Position numbers and translations under genes: made by a program. DNA of 64,000 nucleotides from Flavimobilis rhizosphaerae (GTDB lineage: Bacteria > Actinomycetota > Actinomycetes > Actinomycetales > Cellulomonadaceae), in assembly GCF_014852685.1 (NCBI RefSeq), contig NZ_JACZDF010000004.1:186001-250000 (forward strand). The letters are read 5' to 3'. Below are positions 9,858 through 19,016 of this stretch, piece after piece. Numbering within the stretch: position 1 is the first letter of the stretch; the number at the start of each line of letters is the position of its first letter. The notes under the pieces were generated by a model. The model did no database searches. It was not told the origin of the DNA and was given only the letters and a program-made list of their open reading frames with translations.

Positions 9858-11138
9858 ATGACGGCGAACGAGACGGTGGGGCGCAGCGACGCTCCGCCGA
9901 CCCGACGCAGGTCCCTCCTCGGGTCCTGGGACACCCCGGTGACGAGCTACTACCTCATCCTCGGGCTGACGGTGCTCCTCGTCGTCTTCGGGCTCGCGAT
10001 GGTGCTCTCCGCCTCGTCCGTCCGGTCGATCGCGCGGGAGGGCAACGCGTACTCGATCTTCCTCGGACAGGCCGTCTACGCCGTTCTCGGTGTCGTCGCC
10101 CTCGGGGTGACCGCGAGTCTGCGACCGGTAGTGTACCGCAAGCTCGCGTGGTTCGTCCTCGTCGCGTCGCTCGGGCTGCAGGCCCTCATCTTCGTGCCGT
10201 CGTTGTCCGTGTCCGCACTCGGCAACACCAACTGGATCAAGATTCCCGGCACGTCGTTCACGATCCAGCCCTCCGAGATCGTCAAGCTTGCGCTCGCGCT
10301 GTGGCTCGCGGCGGTGCTCGCACGCAAGGGTGAGCTGCTGCGCCACTGGGGGCACGTCGTCGTGCCGGCGGTGCCGGTCGCGGCCGTCGCGATTCTTCTC
10401 GTGCTCTCGGGGCACGACCTCGGGACGGCGCTCATCCTCATGCTCATCGTCGCGGGTGCGCTGTGGGTCGCGGGGGTCCCGGTGCGGATGTTCGCGCTCG
10501 GCGGCACCGCCATGGCCGCAGGCGTCACCGCGATGATCGTCTTCCAGAACAACAAGAACCGCCTCGGTCGCATCGACGCGTGGCTCGGCCGTGACTGCGG
10601 CGTGGGCGACGCGTGCTACCAGACGAAGCACGGCCTGTGGGCGCTCGGCACGGGCGGGTGGACCGGCGTCGGGCTCGGCGCGGGCCGGGAGAAGTGGCAC
10701 TACCTGCCCGAGGCCCACAACGACTTCATCTTCGCGGTCGTCGGCGAGGAGCTGGGCCTGCAGGGCACGATCCTCATGCTCCTGCTCTTCGGAGCGCTCG
10801 CCTGGGCGATGTCACGCATCGTCGTGCGCCACCCCGACCCGTTCGTGAAGATCGCGACGGGGGCGATCATGTGCTGGATCATCGGCCAGGCCCTCGTCAA
10901 CATCGGCGTCGTCATCGGTGCACTGCCCGTCATCGGCATCCCGTTGCCGCTCGTGTCCGCGGGAGGCTCGGCGCTCATCATGACGATGGCTGCGATGGGT
11001 GTCGTCCTCTCGTTCGCGCGTGACGAGCCCGGCGCGCGCGAGGCCTTCGCGGCGCGCACGAGCGTCGTCCGCCGTTCGCTCGCCGTCGTCGGCGGATCCG
11101 TCCGTCGTTCCCGGAAGGGGAGATCCTCCCGTGCCTGA
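9858..11138 (+). CDS. ftsW: Septal peptidoglycan glycosyltransferase FtsW (SEDS family)
   Basis: A 426-residue SEDS protein that polymerises lipid II at the septum with FtsI. About ten membrane segments are visible, with family motifs W-I-K-I-P near residue 126, Q-P-S-E near 136, the periplasmic loop A-H-N-D-F-I-F-A-V-V-G-E-E-L-G near 286 and the terminal G-I-P-L-P-L-V-S-A-G-G-S-A near 362. A strong GAGGGGGAG ribosome site precedes the ATG. The last 8 bases overlap murG. A basic C-terminal tail of about 40 residues ends the protein. Confidence 0.96.
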   Translation: MTANETVGRSDAPPTRRRSLLGSWDTPVTSYYLILGLTVLLVVFGLAMVLSASSVRSIAREGNAYSIFLGQAVYAVLGVVALGVTASLRPVVYRKLAWFVLVASLGLQALIFVPSLSVSALGNTNWIKIPGTSFTIQPSEIVKLALALWLAAVLARKGELLRHWGHVVVPAVPVAAVAILLVLSGHDLGTALILMLIVAGALWVAGVPVRMFALGGTAMAAGVTAMIVFQNNKNRLGRIDAWLGRDCGVGDACYQTKHGLWALGTGGWTGVGLGAGREKWHYLPEAHNDFIFAVVGEELGLQGTILMLLLFGALAWAMSRIVVRHPDPFVKIATGAIMCWIIGQALVNIGVVIGALPVIGIPLPLVSAGGSALIMTMAAMGVVLSFARDEPGAREAFAARTSVVRRSLAVVGGSVRRSRKGRSSRA

Positions 11139-12261
11139 GTCCGTCCTGCTCGCCGGCGGCGGCACCGCCGGCCACGTCAACCCGCTGCTCGCGGTCGCCG
11201 ACGAGCTGCGGGCGCGGGATGCGTCGACCCGCATCACCGTGCTCGGCACCGCCGAGGGCCTCGAGGCAGATCTGGTGCCCGCACGCGGGCACACGCTCGT
11301 CCACGTGCCGCGCGTCCCGCTGCCGCGGCGACCGTCGGCCGAGATGTTCTCGGTGCCGTCGAGGTTGCGTGCGGCCGTGCGTGCCGCGGAGGACGCGATC
11401 GTCGAGGCTGAGGCGAGCGTCGTCGTCGGGTTCGGCGGCTACGTCTCGACGCCCGCGTACCTCGCGGCACGGCGCCGTGGGGTGCCCGTCGTCGTCCACG
11501 AGCAGAACGCGCGCCCGGGCCTCGCCAACAGGCTCGGCGCGCGCCGGGCCGCGGCCGTCGCGGTGACCTTCCCGGGCACCCCGCTGCGTGGCGCGCGCCT
11601 CACGGGGCTGCCGCTGCGCCGCGAGATCGCGACGCTCGCGCTCGCCCGACGCGTCGACGCGCTCGCGGCGCGCCGCGAGGCAGCCGAGCAGCTCGGGCTC
11701 GACCCGGACCGCACGATCCTCGTCGTCACGGGGGGCTCCCTCGGCGCGCAGAGCCTCAACACCGCGATGGCCGGTGCGGCCGCGGCGCTCGCGGACCTCG
11801 GCCCAGGACGGCCGCAGGTCCTCCACCTCACGGGTCGCGGCAAGGACGCCGAGGTGCGCGCAGCGGTCGGTGCGGCGGGCCTCGACGGCGACTACGTCGT
11901 CGCGGAGTACCTCCTCGAGATGGAGCGCGCGCTCGCGGTCGCCGACCTCGTCCTGTGCCGTGCCGGGGCAGGCACGGTCGCCGAGCTCACGGCGCTCGGC
12001 CTTCCCGCGGCGTACGTGCCGCTGCCCATCGGCAACGGTGAGCAGCGGCTCAACGCGCAGCCTGCGGTCGACGCGGGGGGTGGCCTCCTCGTCGAGGACC
12101 GGCTGCTCTCGCCCGCGTGGGTGGCGTCGACGCTCCTGCCGCTGCTCGGGGACCGTGCTCGGCGCGAGGAGATGGCTGCGGCCGCGACGCGTGTCGGCCG
12201 TCCCGAGGCGACGGCCGCGGTCGTCGACCTCGTCCTCGCTGCGGCCGGAGGTGCACGATGA
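11131..12261 (+). CDS. murG: Lipid II synthase MurG (N-acetylglucosaminyltransferase)
   Basis: A 376-residue GT-B glycosyltransferase that adds GlcNAc to lipid I on the inner membrane face. N-terminal acceptor motif G-G-G-T-A-G-H-V-N-P-L at residues 8-18, G-F-G-G-Y-V-S near 98, H-E-Q-N-A-R-P-G near 125, donor-site G-G-S-L-G-A-Q-S-L-N near 202 and R-A-G-A-G-T-V-A-E-L near 277. The GTG start lies inside ftsW (8-base overlap) behind a GGAAGGGGA ribosome site. Ends in an ATGA overlap with murC. Confidence 0.96.
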   Translation: MPESVLLAGGGTAGHVNPLLAVADELRARDASTRITVLGTAEGLEADLVPARGHTLVHVPRVPLPRRPSAEMFSVPSRLRAAVRAAEDAIVEAEASVVVGFGGYVSTPAYLAARRRGVPVVVHEQNARPGLANRLGARRAAAVAVTFPGTPLRGARLTGLPLRREIATLALARRVDALAARREAAEQLGLDPDRTILVVTGGSLGAQSLNTAMAGAAAALADLGPGRPQVLHLTGRGKDAEVRAAVGAAGLDGDYVVAEYLLEMERALAVADLVLCRAGAGTVAELTALGLPAAYVPLPIGNGEQRLNAQPAVDAGGGLLVEDRLLSPAWVASTLLPLLGDRARREEMAAAATRVGRPEATAAVVDLVLAAAGGAR

Positions 12262-13676
12262 CTGCCGCAGGCACGCTCGCCGACCTCGGCCGCACGCACC
12301 TCGTCGGCATCGGGGGCGCGGGCGTCTCGGTCGTCGCGCGGCTCCTCGCTGCCCGCGGGGTCCCGGTCCAGGGCTCCGACGCGCACGCGTCCGACGTCGT
12401 CGACGCGCTGCGCGCCGAGGGGCTCACCGTCTGGGTGGGTCACGACGCCGCCCACGTCGCCGATGCGGACACCCTCGTCGTCTCGACGGCGGTGCGCGAG
12501 ACCAACCCCGAGCTCGCGGCCGCGCGTGCGCGCGGGCTGCGCGTCCTCCACCGATCCGAGGCGCTCGCGCTGCTCATGGACGGGACGCGCGCCGTCGCGG
12601 TCGCGGGTGCGCACGGCAAGACGACGACGTCCGCGATGATCGCGGTCGTCCTGGCCGAGGCGGGGCGCGACCCGTCGTTCGCGATCGGTGGCTCGGTGCG
12701 CACCCCTGCGGGAGCGGTGCCGGGCGGGCACCTTGGCGCGGGGGACGTGCTCGTCGCGGAGGCCGACGAGTCCGACGGCTCGTTCCTCAACTACCGGCCC
12801 GAGATCGCGGTCGTCACGAACGTCGAGCCCGACCATCTCGACCATTACGGCAGCGCCTCGGCGTTCGAGGCTGCTTTCGTCGAGTTCGCGGGCCGCGTGA
12901 GACCGGGCGGTCTGCTCGTCGCGTGCGCCGACGACGCGGGTGCCGCGGCGCTCGTCGGTGCGCACCGGGCCGCAGGCGGTGCTGCGCTCACGTACGGCGG
13001 GCCCGGTGCCGACGTCGTGGTCCGCGACCACGTCGCAGAGGGCGACGGCGGGCGCTTCACGCTCGACGTGCCGGCCGCGACGGGCCTCGTGCCGGCCGAC
13101 CGCACGCTCGACGTCGTCCTCGAGGTCCCTGGCGTCCACAACGCGCTCGACGCGGCCGCGGCGCTCGTCGTGGCGCTGCGGCTCGGCGTCGACGCGGATG
13201 CGGCGGTCGCGGGCGTCGGGCAGTTCCTCGGCACGGGACGGCGCTTCGAGGAGCGGGGCACGGCCGGCGGCGTGCGTGTCGTCGACGACTACGCGCACCA
13301 CCCCACGGAGGTTGCGGCGCTCCTGCGGGCGGCGCGGCCGGCTGCTGCGGGCGGCCGCGTGCTCGTGCTCTTCCAGCCCCACCTCTTCTCCCGGACGCGC
13401 ACGTTTGCGCGCGAGTTCGCGGACGCGCTCGCGCTCGCGGACGAGGTCGTCGTCACGGACGTCTATGCGGCGCGCGAGGACGACGACCCGACGGTGACGG
13501 GCGCGACGATCACGGACCTCATGGCGGGGCGTGGGCGTCACGTCGCGGGCCGTGTCGAGGCGGCGCACGCGATCGCGGCGCTCGCCCGCCCAGGCGACCT
13601 GGTTCTCACCGTGGGTGCGGGCGACGTCACGCAGCTGGCGCCCGTCGTGCTCGAGAGCCTCGCGGTCCGTTCGTGA
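12258..13676 (+). CDS. murC: UDP-N-acetylmuramate:L-alanine ligase MurC
   Basis: A 472-residue ligase that adds L-alanine to UDP-MurNAc, the first stem peptide step. Motifs: H-L-V-G-I-G-G-A-G-V-S near residue 15, G-A-H-G-K-T-T-T-S near 117, D-E-S-D-G-S-F near 172, N-V-E-P-D-H-L-D-H-Y near 190, D-D-Y-A-H-H-P-T-E near 342 and F-Q-P-H-L-F-S-R-T near 372. The ATG overlaps the murG stop, and the end overlaps the ftsQ GTG. murB, which supplies its substrate, is not in this cluster. Confidence 0.96.
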   Translation: MTAAGTLADLGRTHLVGIGGAGVSVVARLLAARGVPVQGSDAHASDVVDALRAEGLTVWVGHDAAHVADADTLVVSTAVRETNPELAAARARGLRVLHRSEALALLMDGTRAVAVAGAHGKTTTSAMIAVVLAEAGRDPSFAIGGSVRTPAGAVPGGHLGAGDVLVAEADESDGSFLNYRPEIAVVTNVEPDHLDHYGSASAFEAAFVEFAGRVRPGGLLVACADDAGAAALVGAHRAAGGAALTYGGPGADVVVRDHVAEGDGGRFTLDVPAATGLVPADRTLDVVLEVPGVHNALDAAAALVVALRLGVDADAAVAGVGQFLGTGRRFEERGTAGGVRVVDDYAHHPTEVAALLRAARPAAAGGRVLVLFQPHLFSRTRTFAREFADALALADEVVVTDVYAAREDDDPTVTGATITDLMAGRGRHVAGRVEAAHAIAALARPGDLVLTVGAGDVTQLAPVVLESLAVRS

Positions 13677-14887
13677 AGCCTCCCGCGCGTCCGCGTCCGA
13701 CGCCGCCGCAGCGCCCCGGGGCGCCGCGGCCGGCGCGTCCGGACGCGCCGTCGCGGGCCACCGAGGACGTTCGCGAGGAACCGGCAGGACGCCGGGGTCG
13801 ACCGGCCGCACCGCGCGTCTCGCCAGCTGCTCCGCGGGCGGCGGCTCCGCGTGGGAAAGCTCCGCGTGGGCGTGACGTGCCGGCTCCGGGCGCTTCGGGG
13901 GGTAGCGACGAGCGCGCTGCGGCGCGACGTGGCACCACGTCGCGCAGCGCGGCGGGGGTGGACCGCCACGTGGCGTCGTCACCGTCGATCCCGTCGGCCG
14001 CAGGGACCACGGCGAATCCGCGCACGGCGGGGCACGCGCGGACGTCGGGCGCGGCGACGGCCGGGGCCGGCGGCCGTCCGGCGGCGAGCGCGCTCGTCGT
14101 GCCGGGCACGGACGGCGTGCCGCTCGTCCCGGGCCAGCGGCGCCAGGTGGTCTCGACGGGGCTTGCAGCGCGGCTCGCCGAACGGGACGCGCAGCGTCGT
14201 CGTCGGTGGTGGGTGCGGGGTGCGTGGGTCGCGGCAGGGTTCGTCGTCCTGGGTGCGCTCGTCTGGGGCGTGTTCTTCTCGCCCCTCTTCGCGCTCGACG
14301 CGGACGAGGTCGTCATCTCGGGGGAGGGGACCGTCATCGAGCCGGGCGACGTCGTCGCGGTCGTCGACGGGGTCGTCGACGTGCCGCTCCCGCGGCTGGA
14401 CACGGTGGCGCTGCGGGGACGGATCCTCGACGTGCCCGGGGTGCGGGACGCGCGTCTCACGCGCGACTGGCCGCGGGGCCTCACGGTCGAGCTCGTCTCG
14501 CGCGAGCCGGTCGCCGCGGTCCCGCAGGGCGGGGGAGTCGTCCTGCTCGACGACGAGGGTGTCCAGGTCGGGCGTGCGGACGCTGCTCCCGAGGGGCTTC
14601 CGACGATGACGTTCGACATCGCGGCCGAGGGTCGCCGGACCCTCGAGTCCGCGCTCATCCTCCTCAACGCGCTGCCCGAGGGACTCGCGGCCGAGATCGC
14701 GACGATCTCGGCGGAGAGCCCGGACGACGTGCGGATGACGCTCCGCGGGGGAGCGACGATCCTCTGGGGCGGTAAGTCGGACGCAGCGCTCAAGGTGCGG
14801 GTGGTCGAGGTCCTGCGTTCGGCGAAGAAGACGAAGAGCTCGAAGGTCTTCGACGTCTCGGCCCCGACGGCGCCGATCACGCGTTGA
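13673..14887 (+). CDS. ftsQ: Cell division protein FtsQ (POTRA domain)
   Basis: A 404-residue bitopic division protein. The cytoplasmic part is unusually long (about 180 residues, rich in P, R, A and T). One membrane segment follows (about residues 184-203, [16 protein letters not shown]), then a POTRA domain beginning near V-V-I-S-G-E-G, with [15 protein letters not shown] typical of FtsQ/DivIB, and a beta domain after it. FtsQ links the FtsL/FtsB pair to the divisome. The GTG start lies inside the murC stop. The disordered N-terminal extension resembles that of FtsI in this strain. Confidence 0.92.
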   Translation: MKPPARPRPTPPQRPGAPRPARPDAPSRATEDVREEPAGRRGRPAAPRVSPAAPRAAAPRGKAPRGRDVPAPGASGGSDERAAARRGTTSRSAAGVDRHVASSPSIPSAAGTTANPRTAGHARTSGAATAGAGGRPAASALVVPGTDGVPLVPGQRRQVVSTGLAARLAERDAQRRRRWWVRGAWVAAGFVVLGALVWGVFFSPLFALDADEVVISGEGTVIEPGDVVAVVDGVVDVPLPRLDTVALRGRILDVPGVRDARLTRDWPRGLTVELVSREPVAAVPQGGGVVLLDDEGVQVGRADAAPEGLPTMTFDIAAEGRRTLESALILLNALPEGLAAEIATISAESPDDVRMTLRGGATILWGGKSDAALKVRVVEVLRSAKKTKSSKVFDVSAPTAPITR

Positions 14888-15071
14888 CCTGGGGTCGTGC
14901 AGGTGCCCGGGGGTGGGACGTGACGGGCACGTCGGTCGACACGCGCGACACGCGACGTCGAGGTGCTTGGTCCTCGCGTCGGTGCGACCTACCTTCGACA
15001 TAGCAGAACCTGACATAACTCTAACCCTCTACCTGAGGGTGAAGGTTGCGACCGACCGAGAGGCACCTCCC
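14888..15071 (+). promoter_or_regulatory. ftsZ upstream region with possible promoter and hairpin
   Basis: This 184-base gap is the longest inside the dcw cluster and probably carries a dedicated ftsZ promoter. A TTCGAC element at 14994-14999 stands 16 bases before TAACTC at 15016-15021. Directly downstream, ACCCTC (15024-15029) and GAGGGT (15035-15040) form a perfect 6-bp inverted repeat around TACCT, which could be an operator or an mRNA hairpin. A GAGAGG ribosome site lies about 15 bases before the GTG. The promoter assignment is inference. Confidence 0.4.
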
Positions 15072-16412
15072 GTGGCAACACCGCAGAACTACCTGGCCGT
15101 CATCAAGGTGGTGGGCATCGGTGGCGGTGGCGTCAACGCCGTCAACCGCATGATCGAGGTCGAGCTCAAGGGCGTCGAGTTCATCGCGATCAACACTGAC
15201 GCCCAGGCGCTCCTCATGTCGGACGCCGACGTCAAGCTCGACGTCGGCCGTGAGCTCACCCGTGGCCTCGGCGCGGGCGCCGACCCCGAGGTCGGCAAGA
15301 AGGCCGCCGAGGACCACGCGGAGGAGATCGAGGACGTCCTGCGCGGCGCGGACATGGTCTTCGTCACCGCAGGCGAGGGCGGCGGCACCGGCACGGGCGG
15401 CGCGCCCGTCGTCGCCCGCATCGCCCGCTCCCTCGGCGCGCTCACCGTCGGCGTCGTCACACGACCGTTCTCCTTCGAGGGCCGTCGGCGCGCTAACCAG
15501 GCCGAGGCCGGCATCGAGGCGCTGCGCAACGAGGTCGACACCCTCATCGTCATCCCCAACGACCGGCTGCTCTCGATGGCGGACCGCTCGGTCTCCGCGC
15601 TCAGCGCGTTCCACCAGGCCGACCAGGTGCTGCTCTCGGGCGTCCAGGGCATCACCGACCTCATCACGACTCCGGGCCTCATCAACCTCGACTTCGCCGA
15701 CGTGAAGTCCGTCATGCAGGGCGCAGGCTCCGCGCTCATGGGCATCGGCTCCGCCCGCGGCGAGGACCGCGCCGTCCAGGCCGCCGAGCTCGCGATCTCC
15801 TCGCCGCTCCTCGAGGCCTCGATCGACGGCGCGCACGGCGTCCTCATCTCGATCCAGGGTGGCTCGGACCTCGGGCTCCAGGAGATCAACGAGGCCGCAC
15901 GCCTCGTCCACGAGGCCGCCCACCCCGAGGCGAACATCATCTTCGGTACCGTCATCGACGACGCCCTCGGCGACGAGGTGCGCGTCACCGTCATCGCCGC
16001 GGGCTTCGACGGTGGCGCACCGCTGCCGCGCAAGGACGGCCGCGGGCTCGGCCAGGTCGAGCCCGCGGCCGGACGCCCGGCGGAGGCCCCGGCGGCTCCC
16101 GTGCGGCGCGAGCCGTCGGCGCAGACGGGCGCGCACTCGCAGGTGCGTCCGATCCTCCCGATCGAGGACGACGCCGAGCGCCCGTCGTGGCAGCGCGCCG
16201 TCCAGCCGCAGCCCGTCGAGCCGGTCGCGCCGCAGCCCGTCCGGCCCGCCTCGCCCTACGCGACGACCGGTCCCGGCGAGCAGGTGCCCGCGTTCCTCGG
16301 CGACGCCGACGGGCCGCAGGCCACAGGTCAGCTCGAGGTCCCGCGTGTCTTCGAGGAGGAGGCACCGAGGCGTCGTCACGACGACCTTGACATCCCCGAC
16401 TTCCTCAAGTGA
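15072..16412 (+). CDS. ftsZ: Cell division GTPase FtsZ
   Basis: A 446-residue tubulin-like GTPase that forms the Z ring. The core shows V-G-G-G-G-G-type nucleotide loop ([10 protein letters not shown]) near residue 14, N-T-D-A-Q-A-L near 40, the tubulin signature G103-G-G-T-G-T-G-G110, P-F-S-F-E-G-R-R-R and the synergy loop N-L-D-F-A-D-V-K. A variable Pro/Gln-rich linker of about 110 residues ends in the conserved C-terminal peptide [10 protein letters not shown], the docking site for SepF. GTG start set by homology. No ftsA is present; SepF takes its place in actinomycetes. Confidence 0.98.
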   Translation: MATPQNYLAVIKVVGIGGGGVNAVNRMIEVELKGVEFIAINTDAQALLMSDADVKLDVGRELTRGLGAGADPEVGKKAAEDHAEEIEDVLRGADMVFVTAGEGGGTGTGGAPVVARIARSLGALTVGVVTRPFSFEGRRRANQAEAGIEALRNEVDTLIVIPNDRLLSMADRSVSALSAFHQADQVLLSGVQGITDLITTPGLINLDFADVKSVMQGAGSALMGIGSARGEDRAVQAAELAISSPLLEASIDGAHGVLISIQGGSDLGLQEINEAARLVHEAAHPEANIIFGTVIDDALGDEVRVTVIAAGFDGGAPLPRKDGRGLGQVEPAAGRPAEAPAAPVRREPSAQTGAHSQVRPILPIEDDAERPSWQRAVQPQPVEPVAPQPVRPASPYATTGPGEQVPAFLGDADGPQATGQLEVPRVFEEEAPRRRHDDLDIPDFLK

Positions 16413-16416
16413 CACG

Positions 16417-17211
16417 GTGAACGGATCGCCTCGCGGACCCCGGCTCACCGAGCTTGCGCTCGGTGCCGGGGTCCGCGGCGTCCTCACCGAGTCCGCGGGA
16501 GGTCTCTCGCCAGCCCCGTGGGCCGCGCCTGACGGCCCCGGCCTCGACCTCGGCCTCAACGTGGGCGACGACGCGGGGCGGGTACGCGCGAACCGCGCGC
16601 TCCTTGCCGAGGCGCTCGGCGTCCCGGTCGTCTACGCGACGCAGGTCCACGGCGCCGACGTCATCAACGTCGGCGACCCGGCCGCGGCGACCCTCGACTC
16701 CGTCGGCGAGGCCGACGGGCTCGTGACGGCCGTGCCGGGGCTCGCTCTCGCCGTCCTCGTCGCCGACTGCGTCCCGGTCCTCCTCGCGGACCCCGTCGCC
16801 CGTGTCGTCGGCGTCGCGCACGCAGGTCGGCGCGGCGTCGAGCTCGACGTCGTCGGCGAGGTGCTCGCTGCGATGCGGACGCTCGGTGCGTCCGGGGCGG
16901 ACGTGCGCGCGGTCGTCGGGCCGAGCGCGTGCGGGCGCTGCTACGAGGTCCCCGTCGCGATGCGCGACGAGATCGCGGCACGCGTGCCCGGAGCCTCCTC
17001 GACGACGTCGTGGGGGACGGCGGCGCTCGACCTGCCCGGCGCCGTCGACGCGCGACTGCGCTCCCTTGGGGTCGGGCACGTCGCGCGGGACGCGCGCTGC
17101 ACGATCGAGGATTCGTCGCTCTTCTCGCACCGGCGGGCGACCGCGGACGAGGGTCCCGGAACGACCGGCCGCCTCGCGGGCGTCGTCCACCTCGCCCCCG
17201 CGTCACGGTGA
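16417..17211 (+). CDS. pgeF: Peptidoglycan editing factor PgeF (YfiH/LACC1 family)
   Basis: A 264-residue member of the YfiH family, copper- or zinc-dependent purine nucleoside-active/laccase-like enzymes reported to remove mis-incorporated residues from UDP-MurNAc-peptides. The conserved metal ligands appear as Q-V-H-G (near residue 74), A-D-C-V-P (near 116) and A-H-A-G-R-R-G (near 133). The last motif usually reads H-A-G-W-R-G; arginine replaces tryptophan here. Starts 4 bases after ftsZ and lies between ftsZ and sepF, the normal actinomycete place. The YggS-type PLP protein that often follows it is absent. Confidence 0.9.
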   Translation: MNGSPRGPRLTELALGAGVRGVLTESAGGLSPAPWAAPDGPGLDLGLNVGDDAGRVRANRALLAEALGVPVVYATQVHGADVINVGDPAAATLDSVGEADGLVTAVPGLALAVLVADCVPVLLADPVARVVGVAHAGRRGVELDVVGEVLAAMRTLGASGADVRAVVGPSACGRCYEVPVAMRDEIAARVPGASSTTSWGTAALDLPGAVDARLRSLGVGHVARDARCTIEDSSLFSHRRATADEGPGTTGRLAGVVHLAPASR

Positions 17212-17335
17212 CGATGCTCGAGCGGGTGCGGGCACCCGGGGCGTCGGGCGTGTCGTTGCAAGATCCCCCGGCCGCCGACGGTTAGCGTGGATCCACCCTC
17301 ATGGGTGCACTGGACGACGACGGAGGAGCAAGGCG

Positions 17336-17815
17336 ATGGCCGGAGCGCTGCGCAAGACGATGCTGTACCTGGGCCTCGCGGACGACCGCGGCGGCCAAGA
17401 GTACGCCGAGGAGTACCACGACGAGTACGTCGAGGACTACCAGGACTTCGAGCCCGAGGTGGAGACCGTGAGCGAGACGCACGCACAGGTGACGCCCATC
17501 AGCCGAGGGGTCCAGGCCGTCGCGCCGGCGCCCGAGCTGCGTCGCATCACGACGGTCCACCCGCGCTCGTACAACGACGCCCGGCAGATCGGCGAGGCGT
17601 TCCGCGCGGGCACGCCCGTCATCATCAACCTCTCCGACATGGACGACTCCGACGCCAAGCGTCTCGTCGACTTCTCGGCCGGGCTGATCTTCGGGCTCCG
17701 CGGCTCGATCGAGCGTGTGACGAACAAGGTCTTCCTCCTCTCTCCCGAGAACGTGGAGATCGCCGGCGAGGACCGCGGCGAGAACGCTCGCGCCGGCATC
17801 TTCAACCAGAGCTGA
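17336..17815 (+). CDS. sepF: Cell division protein SepF
   Basis: A 159-residue membrane-binding Z-ring anchor. The N-terminal amphipathic helix (residues 1-12, [12 protein letters not shown]) is followed by an acidic, tyrosine-rich linker (about 20-45) and the conserved SepF fold from about residue 70 (P-R-S-Y-N-D-A, then [20 protein letters not shown]). It binds the FtsZ C-terminal peptide and replaces FtsA. A strong GGAGGAG ribosome site lies 9 bases before the ATG. Confidence 0.95.
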   Translation: MAGALRKTMLYLGLADDRGGQEYAEEYHDEYVEDYQDFEPEVETVSETHAQVTPISRGVQAVAPAPELRRITTVHPRSYNDARQIGEAFRAGTPVIINLSDMDDSDAKRLVDFSAGLIFGLRGSIERVTNKVFLLSPENVEIAGEDRGENARAGIFNQS

Positions 17816-17827
17816 GCCGTCGCCTCC

Positions 17828-18133
17828 GTGGATCTCGTTCTGACGCTCCTCAGGCTCGTCCTCTGGCTCTACCTGCTCGTCCTCCTGGGGCGCGTCGTCA
17901 TCGACTGGATCCAGGTCTTCGCGCGCGACTGGCGTCCTCGAGGCGCCGTCCTCGTCCTGTGCGAGCTCATCTTCACCCTCACGGACCCCCCGCTCAAGCT
18001 CCTGCGACGTTTCATCCCGCCGCTGCGCCTCGGTCGGGTCCAGATCGACCTGTCGTTCATCGTCCTGTTCCTCGCCTGCTCGCTCCTCATGAACGTGCTG
18101 GCCATGATTCAGTTCACGATGAGAGCAGCCTGA
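17828..18133 (+). CDS. YggT family membrane protein
   Basis: A 101-residue membrane protein with two hydrophobic segments (about residues 2-25 and 73-96) flanking a short loop with D-P-P-L-K-L-L-R-R-F-I-P-P, the YggT signature. Its role is not established; the gene is regularly found between sepF and divIVA in Gram-positive bacteria and has been linked to division and osmotic tolerance. The GTG start is 12 bases after sepF, so the two are probably cotranscribed. Confidence 0.88.
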   Translation: MDLVLTLLRLVLWLYLLVLLGRVVIDWIQVFARDWRPRGAVLVLCELIFTLTDPPLKLLRRFIPPLRLGRVQIDLSFIVLFLACSLLMNVLAMIQFTMRAA

Positions 18134-18171
18134 CCGACGGGGTCGATGACGACCGACCCACTTTTTTCCGC

Positions 18172-18203
18172 TAGCGTGATCCTCGGCGTACCTGACGTCA
18201 GGT
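18172..18203 (+). promoter_or_regulatory. divIVA promoter -10 (TAGCGT) and 14-bp palindrome
   Basis: TAGCGT at 18172-18177 is a plausible actinomycete -10 box for divIVA. Just downstream, in the expected 5' leader, 18190-18203 is a perfect 14-base palindrome, ACCTGACGTCAGGT. It could be a repressor operator or an mRNA hairpin. No -35 element is obvious. Confidence 0.4.
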
Positions 18204-18241
18204 CCGTCAGGATCCGCAACGACTGCAACAGAGGTGACCCG

Positions 18242-18889
18242 ATGGAACTGCTGACCACGGACGACATCCTGAACAAGAAGTTCACGGCGACAAAGTTCCG
18301 CGAGGGCTACGACATCGTCGAGGTCGACGACTTCCTCGACGAGGTGCTCAATACGCTCCGCGCGTACGAGGGCGAGAACGGTGACCTCAAGAGCAAGCTC
18401 GCCGCCGCAGAGCGCCGCGTGGCAGAGCTCACCCGCCAGAACGCTGCGCAGGCCGCGGCAGCAGCAGCCGCGCCGGCCGCCGCCCCCGAGCCGGCCCCTG
18501 CTCCGACGCCCGAGCCGGCACCGGCCCCAGCGCCCGCCGCTCCCGCCCGCCTCTCGGAGCCCGAGTCCGCCACGGGCATGCTCCAGCTCGCGCAGAAGCT
18601 CCACGACGACTACGTCCGCTCCGGTCAGGAGGAGGGCGACCGCATCGTCACCGAGGCGCGCACCGAGGGTGAGCGCATCGTCCGCGAGGCGCAGGAGACC
18701 TCCGCACGCACGCTCGGCCAGCTCGAGCAGGAGCGTGGTCTCCTCGAGCGCAAGATCGACGAGCTCCGCCAGTTCGAGCGTGACTACCGCATGCGTCTGC
18801 AGAGCTACCTCGAGAACCTCCTCGGCGACCTCAACAACCGTGGCGCGGTCATGCCGGGCGGCGACAAGGAGTCCGGCCGCTCCATCTGA
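18242..18889 (+). CDS. divIVA: Polar growth and septum protein DivIVA (Wag31)
   Basis: A 215-residue coiled-coil protein that marks cell poles and septa and directs wall growth in actinomycetes. The N-terminal lipid-binding domain (L-L-T-T-D-D-I-L-N-K-K-F, then G-Y-D-I-V-E-V-D-D-F-L-D-E-V) covers residues 1-40. A first coiled coil (45-75) is followed by a flexible Ala/Pro/Glu linker (about 76-110) and a long second coiled coil (about 118-195). The ATG at 18242 is chosen because the conserved domain starts there and a GAGGTG site precedes it; the frame is open further upstream. Confidence 0.95.
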   Translation: MELLTTDDILNKKFTATKFREGYDIVEVDDFLDEVLNTLRAYEGENGDLKSKLAAAERRVAELTRQNAAQAAAAAAAPAAAPEPAPAPTPEPAPAPAPAAPARLSEPESATGMLQLAQKLHDDYVRSGQEEGDRIVTEARTEGERIVREAQETSARTLGQLEQERGLLERKIDELRQFERDYRMRLQSYLENLLGDLNNRGAVMPGGDKESGRSI

Positions 18890-18956
18890 CGGCCCCCGTC
18901 CGTGAGCGGGCACACCTCTCGTGGTCGGGACGGACGCTGCAGCACCCCGTGCGCAG

Positions 18957-18985
18957 TTGTCCGTCCCGATCACGACGTCTATCCT
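18957..18985 (+). promoter_or_regulatory. Promoter of the DksA/TraR-like gene
   Basis: TTGTCC (18957-18962) and TATCCT (18980-18985) are separated by exactly 17 bases, a good match to a housekeeping sigma promoter. Transcription would start about 25 bases before the ATG at 19017, leaving room for the GAGAGG ribosome site. Confidence 0.6.
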
Positions 18986-19016
18986 CAGCATTTCCGCCGT
19001 GAAGAGAGGCTCGCCG

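Noticed and set aside
17256-17288. TTGCAA and TAGCGT upstream of sepF as a promoter
   Set aside because: The spacing is 21 bases, too long for a standard promoter; sepF may instead be read through from ftsZ-pgeF.
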